This document shows positions 25,556 to 33,663 of a stretch of DNA of 64,000 nucleotides, piece by piece. The notes under the pieces were generated by a model that ran no database searches, was not told where the DNA came from, and worked only from the letters and a program-made list of their open reading frames with translations. The number at the start of each line of letters is the position of its first letter. The stretch's first letter is position 1. The DNA lies in contig JBFWQO010000001.1 in assembly GCA_050249415.1 (NCBI GenBank), positions 434,001 to 498,000 of the forward strand, in the 5' to 3' direction. This stretch comes from CADEFQ01 sp050249415. GTDB taxonomy: Bacteria; Pseudomonadota; Gammaproteobacteria; Steroidobacterales; Steroidobacteraceae. The translations under genes and the position numbers were made by a program.

Positions 25556-27028
25556 TTAACCCGTCGCGGCCGCCTCGCCGGCGAGCGCCCGCCGCAGTGC
25601 GCGGCGCCAGCGTTCAAAGCCCGCGGCGGCGTTCGCGTGCGTATCGGGCGCAAATTCGTCGACGCACGCGCCGGTGGCGGTAGCCGCGCGGGAACCGGCA
25701 AGGAGCCCGTACAGGCCGCGCGCGGTCGCCTCCGCCTGCGAGGGGCGCGAGAGCGGCAGGCCGCAGGTATCGGCGATCAGCTGGAGGAGACCGTTCGACC
25801 GCGCGAGCCCGCCGGTGACGATCGCGCGCCGGATGGGCCCCGCGAGACGCAACTCCCCGACGTTCTCGCACACGAGGTACGCGATGCTCGCGACGAGCGC
25901 CGCGAAGCGCGCGTGGACATCGCCGTCGCCGATGAAGCGCGACGTGAAATCGCTGCGCCAGAACGGCGAGCCGAGCCCGGATATGCCATTCAGGAAAAGG
26001 AGCGCCGGAGCTGCGCGCGCCGCGCGGTCGGTTGCCTCCCAGCGAGCCCATGCCGCATCGAGGTCGAGCCGTTCCGCGGCCGCGAACCATTCGATCGCAC
26101 CGGCCGCCCCGTTCACGGTGCCTTCGAGCGAGTACAGCGTGCGCGTCGCATCACCGTACAGCACACTGCCGAGCAGGGCCCCGGGCTCGGGCCGTTGCGC
26201 GCCGGTCGCGCGCTGCAGGAAGGCGCCGGTACCGAGATTGAGATAGAGCGTGTCCTCGCGTGGGGGTCCCCAGGCGAACGGCACCGCGGACTGGTCCCCG
26301 GTCACGATGGCGAGCCGCGTGTCGCCCGCCTTGTCGCGCCCGCGGGCAAGTGCCGTCAAGGGTGCGTCGAGTGTCGTCGAGCCGGGTGCCGGCAGCCACG
26401 CGCGCTCCACAGCGAACAGCCCGAGCAGCTCGGCCGACCAGTCGCCGCGCGCGACGTCCCACAGCTGTGTGCGTGACGCGTTGGCCGGATCGACCGGCAC
26501 GGTGAATCCCGTGAGCCGGCTCGCAATGAATGTGGCGAGCGGGCCTGCCGCCAGTGCGCCGCGCGTCGCGGCGGCGCGCACGGCAGGCAGATGCTCGATG
26601 CACCAGCGGATCTTGGTTGCGCCGTAGTGCGCGGAGAGGGGTAGTCCCGACAATCGTCGCAGCTGTGGCGCAACCGCGCGCAGCGGCGCGAGCGCCGCAT
26701 GGCCGCGCCGGTCCTGCCACGACAGTACGGGCGACAGCGCCTCGAGGGATTCGCGGTGCCAGCACACGATGCTCGAGCGCTGCGTGGCGAGACCGGCGGC
26801 GAGCGGCCAGGGCGCGGCGTCACGCTGCGCGAGCGCCTGCCGCGCGGCTTCGACGAGCGAGGCGACGATCTCCTCCGGATCGTGCTCGACCCGGTCGTCG
26901 CCGGCGCGCCGGGTCGCGACCGGGACGCGCGCCTCGGCGAGTTCGAGGCCGTCGTCGCCGTAGAGGATGGCCCGGCTCGACTGTCCGCCCTGGTCGAGCG
27001 CGAGCCAGCTGGTGGGCGGGCGCGTCAT
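25556..27028 (-). CDS. FGGY family carbohydrate kinase, glycerol kinase-like
   Basis: A 490-residue FGGY kinase. The N-terminal phosphate-1 motif ALDQGGQSSRAILY, the catalytic-Asp block PVDPANASRTQLWDV, the phosphate-2 region IVTGDQSAVPFA with NLGTGAFL, and the adenosine motif IVTGGLARSNGLLQLIAD are all in order. It most resembles glycerol kinase but is diverged. The immediate downstream placement from a glycerol-3-phosphate dehydrogenase (6 nt) and glycerophosphodiesterase makes glycerol the likely substrate. It would convert glycerol plus ATP to glycerol-3-phosphate. Confidence 0.85.
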   Translation of the reverse strand: MTRPPTSWLALDQGGQSSRAILYGDDGLELAEARVPVATRRAGDDRVEHDPEEIVASLVEAARQALAQRDAAPWPLAAGLATQRSSIVCWHRESLEALSPVLSWQDRRGHAALAPLRAVAPQLRRLSGLPLSAHYGATKIRWCIEHLPAVRAAATRGALAAGPLATFIASRLTGFTVPVDPANASRTQLWDVARGDWSAELLGLFAVERAWLPAPGSTTLDAPLTALARGRDKAGDTRLAIVTGDQSAVPFAWGPPREDTLYLNLGTGAFLQRATGAQRPEPGALLGSVLYGDATRTLYSLEGTVNGAAGAIEWFAAAERLDLDAAWARWEATDRAARAAPALLFLNGISGLGSPFWRSDFTSRFIGDGDVHARFAALVASIAYLVCENVGELRLAGPIRRAIVTGGLARSNGLLQLIADTCGLPLSRPSQAEATARGLYGLLAGSRAATATGACVDEFAPDTHANAAAGFERWRRALRRALAGEAAATG

Positions 27029-27034
27029 GGCGCT

Positions 27035-28207
27035 TCAGGCGGGCGGCAGCGGCAGGTGGTCGACATCCGCGCGCACCGCGCGTGCCGGCAGCGACCTCGC
27101 GACACGTGCGAGGACGGCCGCGGCGGCGGCGCGAAAAGTCGTCAGCTTGCCGCCGTAGATCGACACGACGCGCGGCGCGGCTGCGCGATCGACCGCGAAC
27201 ATCGTTTCACGCGAGCGGTGAAACGCGTGCCCCTCGCCGCCCGGCAGCACGCGCAGCCCCGCGAAGGCGCGCGTCGTGGCGGCGGCCGCGTGCGGAAAGT
27301 AGCGACGCAGCACGCCGAGCAGATAGTGCGTCTCGCCCGTAGACGCGGCGACGCGATCGGGATTGCCGCGAAAACGCACTTCGGTCGTGCCGATCATCGC
27401 GGCGCCATGCCACGGCATCACGAAAATCGCGCGCCCGTCGCGCGGGCTCTCGACGTAGTAGATGCCACGGGCCGGCGCCGGCGCATCGAGCACGAGATGG
27501 GTGCCCTGCACGAGGTCCACGTCCGGCACCGCGATGGCGGGCGACACCGCGCGCGCCACGTGCACGGCCCACGGCCCGGCCGCGTTCACGAGCACGCGCG
27601 CACGGCACTCCGCCTGTGCGCCGCCGGTGGCGTACTGCACGATCACCTCCTCCTCCCGCAGCCGCGCGCCGATGAAAGTCGCCGGCATCGCGAGTTCGGC
27701 GCCCAGCCGCTGCGCCGACGCCATCACGGCGCGCGTGAGCGCCGCATCGTCGGTCTGGCCGTCGTGGTACCAGAACACACGCTCGAGTCCCTTCGTCGCA
27801 AGGCCATCGAGCGTGTCCCACGCGTGGCGCGCCACCATGCCGAAGCTCGCGCCGCGCGCAAAGCCCGCGAGACCCGCGTACAACGCGAGCCCGGAGGCGA
27901 GCACCCACGGGCGGCGACGCGTGTCGGCGTAGACCGGGATGTGGAAACGCTGCAGGCGCACGAGTTCCGGCGCGAGTCGCAGCAACGCCGTGCGCTCGTG
28001 CAGGCTCTCGCGCACGAGCCGCAGCTGGCCGGTCTCGAGATAGCGCAGGCCGCCGTGGATGAGCTTGCTCGAGCGGCTCGACGTGCCGGCCGCCAGTCGC
28101 TCCTTCTCGAGGAGCAGCACACGGTGGCCCGCGGCGGCCGCGCGCTGCGCGACGCCGGCACCGTGGATGCCGCCGCCGACGATCGCGAAGTCGTACGCGC
28201 CCGTCAC
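27035..28207 (-). CDS. glpD: FAD-dependent glycerol-3-phosphate dehydrogenase, GlpD-like
   Basis: A 390-residue flavoprotein. The dinucleotide fold is FAIVGGGIHGAGVA, followed by the GlpD signature SSRSSKLIHGGLRYLE and later GTHLVLD, MIGTTEVRFRGNP and SIYGGKLTTFR. It is shorter than typical aerobic GlpD (about 500), ending soon after the GGKLTTFR turn, so the C-terminal helical cap is absent. The reaction is glycerol-3-phosphate to dihydroxyacetone phosphate with electrons to quinone. The GTG start overlaps the phosphodiesterase stop as GTGA, which fixes the start although the frame is open upstream. Confidence 0.88.
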   Translation of the reverse strand: MTGAYDFAIVGGGIHGAGVAQRAAAAGHRVLLLEKERLAAGTSSRSSKLIHGGLRYLETGQLRLVRESLHERTALLRLAPELVRLQRFHIPVYADTRRRPWVLASGLALYAGLAGFARGASFGMVARHAWDTLDGLATKGLERVFWYHDGQTDDAALTRAVMASAQRLGAELAMPATFIGARLREEEVIVQYATGGAQAECRARVLVNAAGPWAVHVARAVSPAIAVPDVDLVQGTHLVLDAPAPARGIYYVESPRDGRAIFVMPWHGAAMIGTTEVRFRGNPDRVAASTGETHYLLGVLRRYFPHAAAATTRAFAGLRVLPGGEGHAFHRSRETMFAVDRAAAPRVVSIYGGKLTTFRAAAAAVLARVARSLPARAVRADVDHLPLPPA

Positions 28208-28962
28208 GCCGGCGCGCCGGTGCGCGCGCGCATCGCGATCCCGAGTTCGCGCACCGCCATCGTCTCGACGAAATCGGCGCCGCGGGCGGCGAGCGCGAGC
28301 GCCTGCTCGATCGCGGTGACTTCGTAGATCACCCAGCGCCAGGTGCCGCGCCACAGCGACTCGTCGGCGCCGAGCTTGTCCGCGTCGCAGAACAGGAACT
28401 CGGGCTGCAGCGCCTCGCATTTCAGGCGTGTATGGCTGTCGTACTGGGGCAGCACCCAGCCGATGCGCACGCCGCCGATCTGCCGTGCGCGAAACACCGC
28501 GGGCAGGTCGAACGAGATGACCACGATCTGCGAGCGCCACGGGCGTACGGCGTCGAGCACCTGCGGAATCACCTGGTCGTGGCCGAAGTGCGCGAGGCTC
28601 GCGCGCTTGATCTCGACGAACAGCGTGACCTCGGGTCGATCCTCGAGCAGTTGCGCGACATCGGCGAGTGTCGGGATGCAGGTGCCGGCGAACTGCCCGC
28701 CGAAGCGCATGCGTTCCGCGGCCTCGATGTGGACGATCTCCGCGACCGGCTTGTCGAAGACCTTGCCGGCCATCCCGGTCGTGCGTTCGAGGTCCGCGTC
28801 GTGGATCACGACCGGCACGCCGTCCGACGACAGGTGGACGTCGATCTCGAGGAACCGCGCACCGAGGTCGAGCGCGGAGCGCAGCGACGGCAGGGTGTTC
28901 TCCGGAAACTCGCGGGCATTGCCGCGGTGGGCGACGAGGTGGACGATCCGGGCCGGCTTCAT
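28204..28962 (-). CDS. ugpQ: Glycerophosphodiester phosphodiesterase, UgpQ-like
   Basis: A 252-residue TIM-barrel GDPD enzyme. The catalytic and metal-binding blocks are VAHRGNAREFPENT (His, Arg, Glu), FLEIDVHLSSDGVPVVIHD (Glu-x-Asp and the second His) and LFVEIK. There is no signal peptide, so it is probably cytosolic like UgpQ rather than periplasmic GlpQ. It hydrolyses glycerophosphodiesters to glycerol-3-phosphate and an alcohol, feeding the two enzymes encoded downstream. It is the first gene of the three-gene operon. Confidence 0.92.
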   Translation of the reverse strand: MKPARIVHLVAHRGNAREFPENTLPSLRSALDLGARFLEIDVHLSSDGVPVVIHDADLERTTGMAGKVFDKPVAEIVHIEAAERMRFGGQFAGTCIPTLADVAQLLEDRPEVTLFVEIKRASLAHFGHDQVIPQVLDAVRPWRSQIVVISFDLPAVFRARQIGGVRIGWVLPQYDSHTRLKCEALQPEFLFCDADKLGADESLWRGTWRWVIYEVTAIEQALALAARGADFVETMAVRELGIAMRARTGAPA

Positions 28963-29013
28963 GCGACGGCTTTCATGCGTCCGCAGGCGCCTTCGGGCGC
29001 GCAGCGGAGCGCG

Positions 29014-29039
29014 CGACTGTCGGCAATTTCCTACAGTCG
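29014..29039. promoter_or_regulatory. Inverted repeat in divergent region upstream of GSDH lipoprotein
   Basis: CGACTGT (29014-29020) and ACAGTCG (29033-29039) are perfect 7-bp arms around an AT-rich 12-bp centre. It lies between the divergent ugpQ and GSDH genes. The stretch 29018-29035 also fits TGTCG-N8-yTACA, similar to a motif near 46.3 kb. A regulator-binding site is likely; which promoter it serves is not clear. Confidence 0.45.
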
Positions 29040-29132
29040 TCCCCCTCCCGTGCGCTGCCCCGCTGTGTAAACATGCGTTGCTACCGCTCTTACATCCGGA
29101 TCGGCTCCGGGAAGTATATCCGGGGGTGCCAG

Positions 29133-31961
29133 ATGGTTCGCACGAAGCTGCAGGGATTGCTGTCCGTCGCGCTGGCCGCGGCCTTCGCCGTCATCGCCGC
29201 CTGTGGTACCGGCAATTCCTACCAGGAAAATCCGCCGCCCGGCGACACCACACCGCCCACGGTGCCGACCAATGTCGCGGCGACCGCGACATCGCCCACC
29301 GGGGTGAGGCTCACGTGGACTGCCTCGACGGACACGGGCGGCAGCGGCGTTGCGGGCTATCGCGTCTACCGCAACGGCAGTACCACGCCGCTCGCCTCGC
29401 CCGCCACGAACAGCTACACCGACAGCACGGTCGTGGCGGGCACTGCGTACACCTATACCGTGCGCGCGTTCGATGCCGCCACGCCGCCGAACGAATCCGC
29501 GCTGTCCGCGGCCGCGGCCGTGACGACGCCGGGGACCGTCGATACGACGCCGCCCACGGTGCCGGCCAATCTCGCGGCGACCGCGACGACACCGACCCGG
29601 GTGCAGCTCACCTGGACCGCCTCGACCGACACGGGTGGCAGCGGCGTCGCCGGGTATCGCGTCTACCGCAACGGCAGTACCACGCCGCTCGCCTCGCCCG
29701 CCACGAACAGCTACACCGACAGCACGGTCGCGGCGAGCACCGCTTACACCTACACCGTCAGCGCCTTCGACGCGGCCACACCGCCGAACGAGTCGGCGCA
29801 GACCGCAGCCGTGAATATCACGACACCGGCCGCACCCGTTTCGGGCCTCGATACGCGGCCGGGCAATACCACGTGTCTCGCGGGCGACGAGCCGACGACC
29901 ACGCTCGCCATTGCGCGCGTGTTTCCGAACCTGTCTTTCAGCGCGCCTGTTGCGATGTTGCAGGCGCCCGGCAACGCGGCGCGCTGGTACGTCGTGCAGC
30001 AGGGCGGGCGCGTGATGGTGTTCGACAACGATCCGGCGGCTTCGGTGGCGACGCCCTTCGTCGACATTACGGGCCCCGTCGATTCCGGCGGAGAACGCGG
30101 CCTGCTCGGCATGGCGTTCCATCCGGATTTCCCGACCGATCCGCGCGTCTTCCTGTCGTATACGACGACGGACCCGGGATCGCTCACCTCGCGCATTTCG
30201 TCGTTCCAGCTTGCAAGCGGCGGCAATGCGCTCGACCCGGCCAGCGAGCGCGTGCTGCTCACCGTCGCGCAGCCCGAAACGAACCACAACGGCGGCAATG
30301 TCGCATTCGGCCCGGACGGCTACCTCTACATCGGCTTCGGCGACGGCGGCGGCGGCAACGACCAGCACGGCGCGAACGGCAACGGCCAGAACCTGCAGAC
30401 CGTGCTCGGCAAGGTGTTGCGTATCGATGTGGGTGGCCCCTCGGCGACCACCTACACGATTCCCGCGACCAATCCGTACGCGACGACCGGCGGGATGTGC
30501 ACGGCCGGTACGACGGCCTCGGCGCAGTGTCGCGAGATCTACGCGTATGGCTTTCGCAATCCGTGGCGCTGGAGCTTCGATCGTGGCGGCAACCGCGCAT
30601 TGTGGATCGGCGATGTCGGCCAGAACGCGTGGGAGGAAGTCGATCGCCTCACCGCCCCGGGAGGCAACTACGGCTGGCGCTGCCGCGAGGGCGCGCACCA
30701 GAACACGGCTGTGTCGGGTTGCGGGACGACGGGGCCCTTTGTCGATCCGGTGGCAGAATACGATCACGGCCAGGGATTCTCGATCACGGGCGGTTACGTA
30801 TACCGCGGTGCCGCCATGCCGACACTGGTTGGACGGTATTTCTTTGGTGACTACGGCAGCGGGCGGATCTGGAATATCCCGTCGTCGTCACAGCCGACCG
30901 TCACCGTGACCGCCCCGCAGGGCCTTGCGACAAATCTCGGGATCTCCTCGTTCGGCGAAGGCGTGGACGGCGAGATATACGTCGTCGACATCAACAACGG
31001 CGGGCTCTACCGGCTCGTGCCGGGCGCGGGCAGCGGTGGCAGCGTGGCGACCCGGTTGTCCGCGAGCGGGTGCGGTGCGGCGACCAATCCCGCGCAGCCC
31101 GCACCCGGCCTCATTCCGTACGCGCCGAATGCGGGCTTCTGGTCGGACGGCGCGGACAAGGCGCGCTGGCTTGCGCTGCCCGACGGCCAGAACATCGACA
31201 CGAGTGCCACCGACGACGACTGGGACTTGCCGATTGGCACGGTGCTGCGCAAGGATTTCCGTCTCGGCACGCGCCTCGTCGAGACGCGCCTGTTCATGCA
31301 CCACACGAACGGCAACTGGGCGGGCTATACCTATGAATGGAACGCGGGTGGCACCGACGCGACGCGCGTGGTCGGCGGGAAGACCGTCACCATCGACGGC
31401 CAGGACTGGATCTTCCCGAGCGAAGCGCAGTGCCTCGCGTGTCATACGTCGGCAGCCCGGCGCAGCCTCGGGCTCGAGACCGCGCAACTGAACGGCAACC
31501 TGCTGTACCCCTCGACCGGGCGCACCGCGAACCAGATCGTTACGCTGAATCACATCAACACGCTGTCGCCGCCGATTACCGCCGATCCCTCGACGCTGCC
31601 CGCGATGCCGGACCCCTACGACGGCGCCACGGGTACGCTCACCGAGCGCGCGCGCGCGTGGCTGCACACCAACTGCTCGTTCTGTCACCGCCCCGGCGGC
31701 CCGACCCCGAGCACCATGGACCTGCGCTACACCACCGCGCTCACCAATACCAGCGCCTGCAACGTGGCGCCGGCGGATGATCTCGGGCACCCGGGCGCGC
31801 TCATCATCGCACCCGGCGTAGTGGGCAATTCGGTGCTGTTCGAGCGCATCGACACGCGCACGCCGTCGATCATGATGCCGCCGCTCGCGTCGTCACTGGT
31901 CGATAGCGTCGGCGTGCAGCTGATCATGGAATGGATCAACGGCCTCACGTCGTGCAACTGA
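29133..31961 (+). CDS. GSDH/sorbosone dehydrogenase-type lipoprotein with FN3 repeats and CxxCH domain
   Basis: A 942-residue exported lipoprotein. The signal ends with VIAAC (Cys about residue 23). Two near-identical fibronectin type III domains (about 40-135 and 139-234) carry DTTPPTVP linkers. A six-bladed glucose/sorbosone dehydrogenase propeller (about 245-630) follows, with GERGLLGMAFHPDF, NHNGGNVAFGPDGYLYIGFGDGG and YGFRNPWRWSFD. The C-terminal part has two heme-like motifs, CLACH (767-771) and CSFCH (848-852), as in HNE_0200-type proteins. It could be a PQQ-dependent dehydrogenase passing electrons to its own cytochrome-like domain. ATG 29133 fits the signal peptide; an ATG at 29073 is also in frame. 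Confidence 0.85.
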   Translation: MVRTKLQGLLSVALAAAFAVIAACGTGNSYQENPPPGDTTPPTVPTNVAATATSPTGVRLTWTASTDTGGSGVAGYRVYRNGSTTPLASPATNSYTDSTVVAGTAYTYTVRAFDAATPPNESALSAAAAVTTPGTVDTTPPTVPANLAATATTPTRVQLTWTASTDTGGSGVAGYRVYRNGSTTPLASPATNSYTDSTVAASTAYTYTVSAFDAATPPNESAQTAAVNITTPAAPVSGLDTRPGNTTCLAGDEPTTTLAIARVFPNLSFSAPVAMLQAPGNAARWYVVQQGGRVMVFDNDPAASVATPFVDITGPVDSGGERGLLGMAFHPDFPTDPRVFLSYTTTDPGSLTSRISSFQLASGGNALDPASERVLLTVAQPETNHNGGNVAFGPDGYLYIGFGDGGGGNDQHGANGNGQNLQTVLGKVLRIDVGGPSATTYTIPATNPYATTGGMCTAGTTASAQCREIYAYGFRNPWRWSFDRGGNRALWIGDVGQNAWEEVDRLTAPGGNYGWRCREGAHQNTAVSGCGTTGPFVDPVAEYDHGQGFSITGGYVYRGAAMPTLVGRYFFGDYGSGRIWNIPSSSQPTVTVTAPQGLATNLGISSFGEGVDGEIYVVDINNGGLYRLVPGAGSGGSVATRLSASGCGAATNPAQPAPGLIPYAPNAGFWSDGADKARWLALPDGQNIDTSATDDDWDLPIGTVLRKDFRLGTRLVETRLFMHHTNGNWAGYTYEWNAGGTDATRVVGGKTVTIDGQDWIFPSEAQCLACHTSAARRSLGLETAQLNGNLLYPSTGRTANQIVTLNHINTLSPPITADPSTLPAMPDPYDGATGTLTERARAWLHTNCSFCHRPGGPTPSTMDLRYTTALTNTSACNVAPADDLGHPGALIIAPGVVGNSVLFERIDTRTPSIMMPPLASSLVDSVGVQLIMEWINGLTSCN
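29358..29433 (+). repeat. 76-bp exact direct repeat, copy 1 (FN3 domain)
   Basis: This stretch inside the first FN3 domain is repeated base for base at 29655-29730, exactly 297 bp (99 codons) downstream. It encodes YRVYRNGSTTPLASPATNSY and neighbouring residues. Flanking DNA is similar but not identical, so the exact block suggests recent duplication or gene conversion. Confidence 0.9.
29655..29730 (+). repeat. 76-bp exact direct repeat, copy 2 (FN3 domain)
   Basis: Second copy of the block at 29358-29433, in the second FN3 domain. The 297-bp spacing is an exact multiple of three, so unequal crossing-over here would change the number of FN3 modules without breaking the frame. Confidence 0.9.
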
Positions 31962-32003
31962 GCCCGCCTGCGCACCTGTAGCGGGCGGGGCGCGCGCGGC
32001 GCG

Positions 32004-32399
32004 TCAGGCGCTGCGCTTTTCCTCGAACTTGACGACCGGCTGGGTGCCGGTCACGACGATGTCGCCCTCGATCACCGCGCCGTTGGCGATCGCGAGTGTC
32101 CTCGCGGCGATGCTGCCGCGGATGACGGCGGTGGCGCCGATCTCGAGCTTCTCCTCGATCGTCACGCGCCCGGTCACTTCGCCGGCAATCACGCCGGCCT
32201 TCGCCTGCACGTCGCCCTGCCAGTGCGCACCGACCGAGACCGACAGGGCGCCGCCGATGCGGCCGTCGCCGATCAGAGTGCCCGACAGCACGAGCGGGCC
32301 GCGCGTCTCGAGGTCGCCCTGCATGCGGCAACCTTCCGCGATGAAGGTCGGTGTGGCGCCGAACTGGTCGAGCAGGCGCCGCTTGGGCAGATCTGACAT
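32004..32399 (-). CDS. Bactofilin family cytoskeletal protein
   Basis: A 131-residue polymer-forming bactofilin. The right-handed beta-helix core shows the regular short repeats IAEGCRMQGDLETRGPLVLSG, AHWQGDVQAKAGVIAGEVTG and AVIRGSIAARTLAIANGAVIEGDI. The flanking tails are short and proline-poor. Bactofilins assemble into filaments at the inner membrane and affect cell shape, stalks or chromosome position. Shine-Dalgarno GGAGGA precedes the ATG. It is divergent from a SPOR-domain lipoprotein gene with a shared 58-bp promoter region, so the two may be co-regulated cell-wall functions. Confidence 0.9.
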   Translation of the reverse strand: MSDLPKRRLLDQFGATPTFIAEGCRMQGDLETRGPLVLSGTLIGDGRIGGALSVSVGAHWQGDVQAKAGVIAGEVTGRVTIEEKLEIGATAVIRGSIAARTLAIANGAVIEGDIVVTGTQPVVKFEEKRSA

Positions 32400-32457
32400 G
32401 CGTGGGTCCTCCGCACGCTAGAATAGCAGGGAGATTTCATCGAAGGAGCGCGGGCCC

Positions 32458-33192
32458 ATGGGTGCCTCACTGCGGATGGCGTTGATCGTGACCTGCATCG
32501 CGGTGCTCGGCGCCTGCAGCCGCGAGCGGCAGGACTGGCAATCGGCGCAGACGGCGGACACGATCGAGGCGTACGGCGCGTTTGTCGCGAAGCACGGCGA
32601 CAGCGTGCTCGCGACCCAGGCGCGCGAACGCGTCCGCCAGCTCGGCGAGGAACGCGACTGGCAGAATGCGGCCACGCTCGACACGCTCGACGCGTACCAG
32701 CGCTATCTCCTGCAGCACCCCGACAGCAAGTGGTCGGGCGAAGCGCGCATCCGCATCGAGAATTTCGCGCTCGCCGGCGCGCCGGCGTCGCAACCGGCAG
32801 CTTTGCCACCGGCTGGCGCGCAAGCGCCTGCGGCACCACCCGCCGCCGCTCCCGCCGCGACGCCCGCTTCGACGCCCGCCGCAGCAGCCAGAACGACAGG
32901 CGCGGGTCCGGTGTCGGGGTCGCGCGTGAACGCGCAGGAGTTGCGCTACGGCGTGCAGCTCGGCGCGTTCAGCACCGAGGCCAGGGCGACGAGCGAGTGG
33001 CAACGGATTGCGCGCGCCCATCCGGAGGCGCTGGCCGGCCTCACGCCGAGTGTGACTCCGGTGAGAACGGGCGCAGGTACGCTCCAGCGATTGCGGGCCG
33101 CGACGCGTAGCGAGGCGCAGTCGCGCGCGATCTGCTCGGCGCTGCGTGCCAAGGGGCAGGCCTGCGTCGTCGTCCTGCCCGTCGGAAAGTGA
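32458..33192 (+). CDS. SPOR domain lipoprotein
   Basis: A 244-residue lipoprotein. The lipobox is VLGAC (Cys about 20). Two short tetratricopeptide-like units follow (DWQSAQTADTIEAYGAFVAKHGDS and DWQNAATLDTLDAYQRYLLQHPDS), then an Ala/Pro linker (about 105-155). The C-terminal SPOR domain (about 163-242, YGVQLGAFSTEARA ... SRAICSALRAKGQACVVV) normally binds denuded septal peptidoglycan, so a cell-division or wall-remodelling role is expected. A -10-like TAGAAT (32420-32425) and Shine-Dalgarno GAAGGAGC precede it. Confidence 0.88.
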   Translation: MGASLRMALIVTCIAVLGACSRERQDWQSAQTADTIEAYGAFVAKHGDSVLATQARERVRQLGEERDWQNAATLDTLDAYQRYLLQHPDSKWSGEARIRIENFALAGAPASQPAALPPAGAQAPAAPPAAAPAATPASTPAAAARTTGAGPVSGSRVNAQELRYGVQLGAFSTEARATSEWQRIARAHPEALAGLTPSVTPVRTGAGTLQRLRAATRSEAQSRAICSALRAKGQACVVVLPVGK

Positions 33193-33267
33193 CACAACAC
33201 GTCAGTCCGCAGCGCCCAGGGCGCGGCTTCGCGGCTGCAACTGACTGATTTGCAAGGCGTGTCGCAT

Positions 33268-33283
33268 TGGCACGCCGATTGCT
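33268..33283 (+). promoter_or_regulatory. Sigma-54 promoter (-24/-12), perfect match
   Basis: TGGCACGCCGATTGCT matches the RpoN consensus TGGCAC-N5-TTGCW at every fixed position, with GG and GC exactly 11 bp apart (first G to first G of the conserved pairs). It lies in a 471-bp region without a recognised gene, downstream of the SPOR gene. Predicted transcription start is about 33294. Confidence 0.75.
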
Positions 33284-33293
33284 CCTATCCGGG

Positions 33294-33585
33294 TGTCGAT
33301 GAGCACCCGCACCCTGACATTGTTGATGCCCGCACTGCGCCCGAGCGACTGCGTTCGCCATTGGCCGGTCGCCCTGATGCTGGCGGCCCGCAGTGGACAC
33401 CTGATGCAGGGGCGCGTCGATGTGCGGCTCGCCCGGGCGCGCTGCGTCGCCAAAGCGTACGCGGCGGCCGGTGCGCAGTCTTACGTCGGCGCGCGCGACT
33501 GATCGACCCGTTCTCAACCGCGAACAACTTCCCCGGTGTTCGCTGACTTCCGCCGCGGCAGCAGCGCTGACCGCGGCGTTTTTTT
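33294..33585 (+). ncRNA. Candidate sigma-54-dependent ~290-nt transcript (small RNA or micro-ORF mRNA)
   Basis: The unit is defined by the sigma-54 element at 33268-33283 and the rho-independent terminator at 33551-33585. It contains one weak reading frame (33299-33502, MSTRTLTLLMPALRP..., 67 residues). That frame is Arg/Ala-rich, resembles no family I know and has no Shine-Dalgarno, so it may not be translated. Between SPOR and M16 genes nothing else is seen. RNA identity and start are predictions. Confidence 0.45.
33551..33585 (+). terminator. Rho-independent terminator
   Basis: CGCCGCGG (33551-33558) pairs perfectly with CCGCGGCG (33571-33578), a 12-nt loop between, followed directly by seven T (33579-33585). 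It terminates plus-strand transcription, either of the sigma-54 unit or of read-through from the SPOR gene, 79 nt before the M16 start. Confidence 0.85.
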
Positions 33586-33663
33586 GCTGCAGTGGACAGC
33601 GCCTCCGGTGCATGGTCCGGCTCACGTTGCGGATACGGGCGTCCCGGCGGCTACAATGTGCCG

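Noticed and set aside
33299..33502. 67-residue protein in the sigma-54 unit as a firm gene
   Set aside because: No Shine-Dalgarno, no recognisable domain, and codon content no better than the other frames. Kept only as a possibility inside the ncRNA entry.
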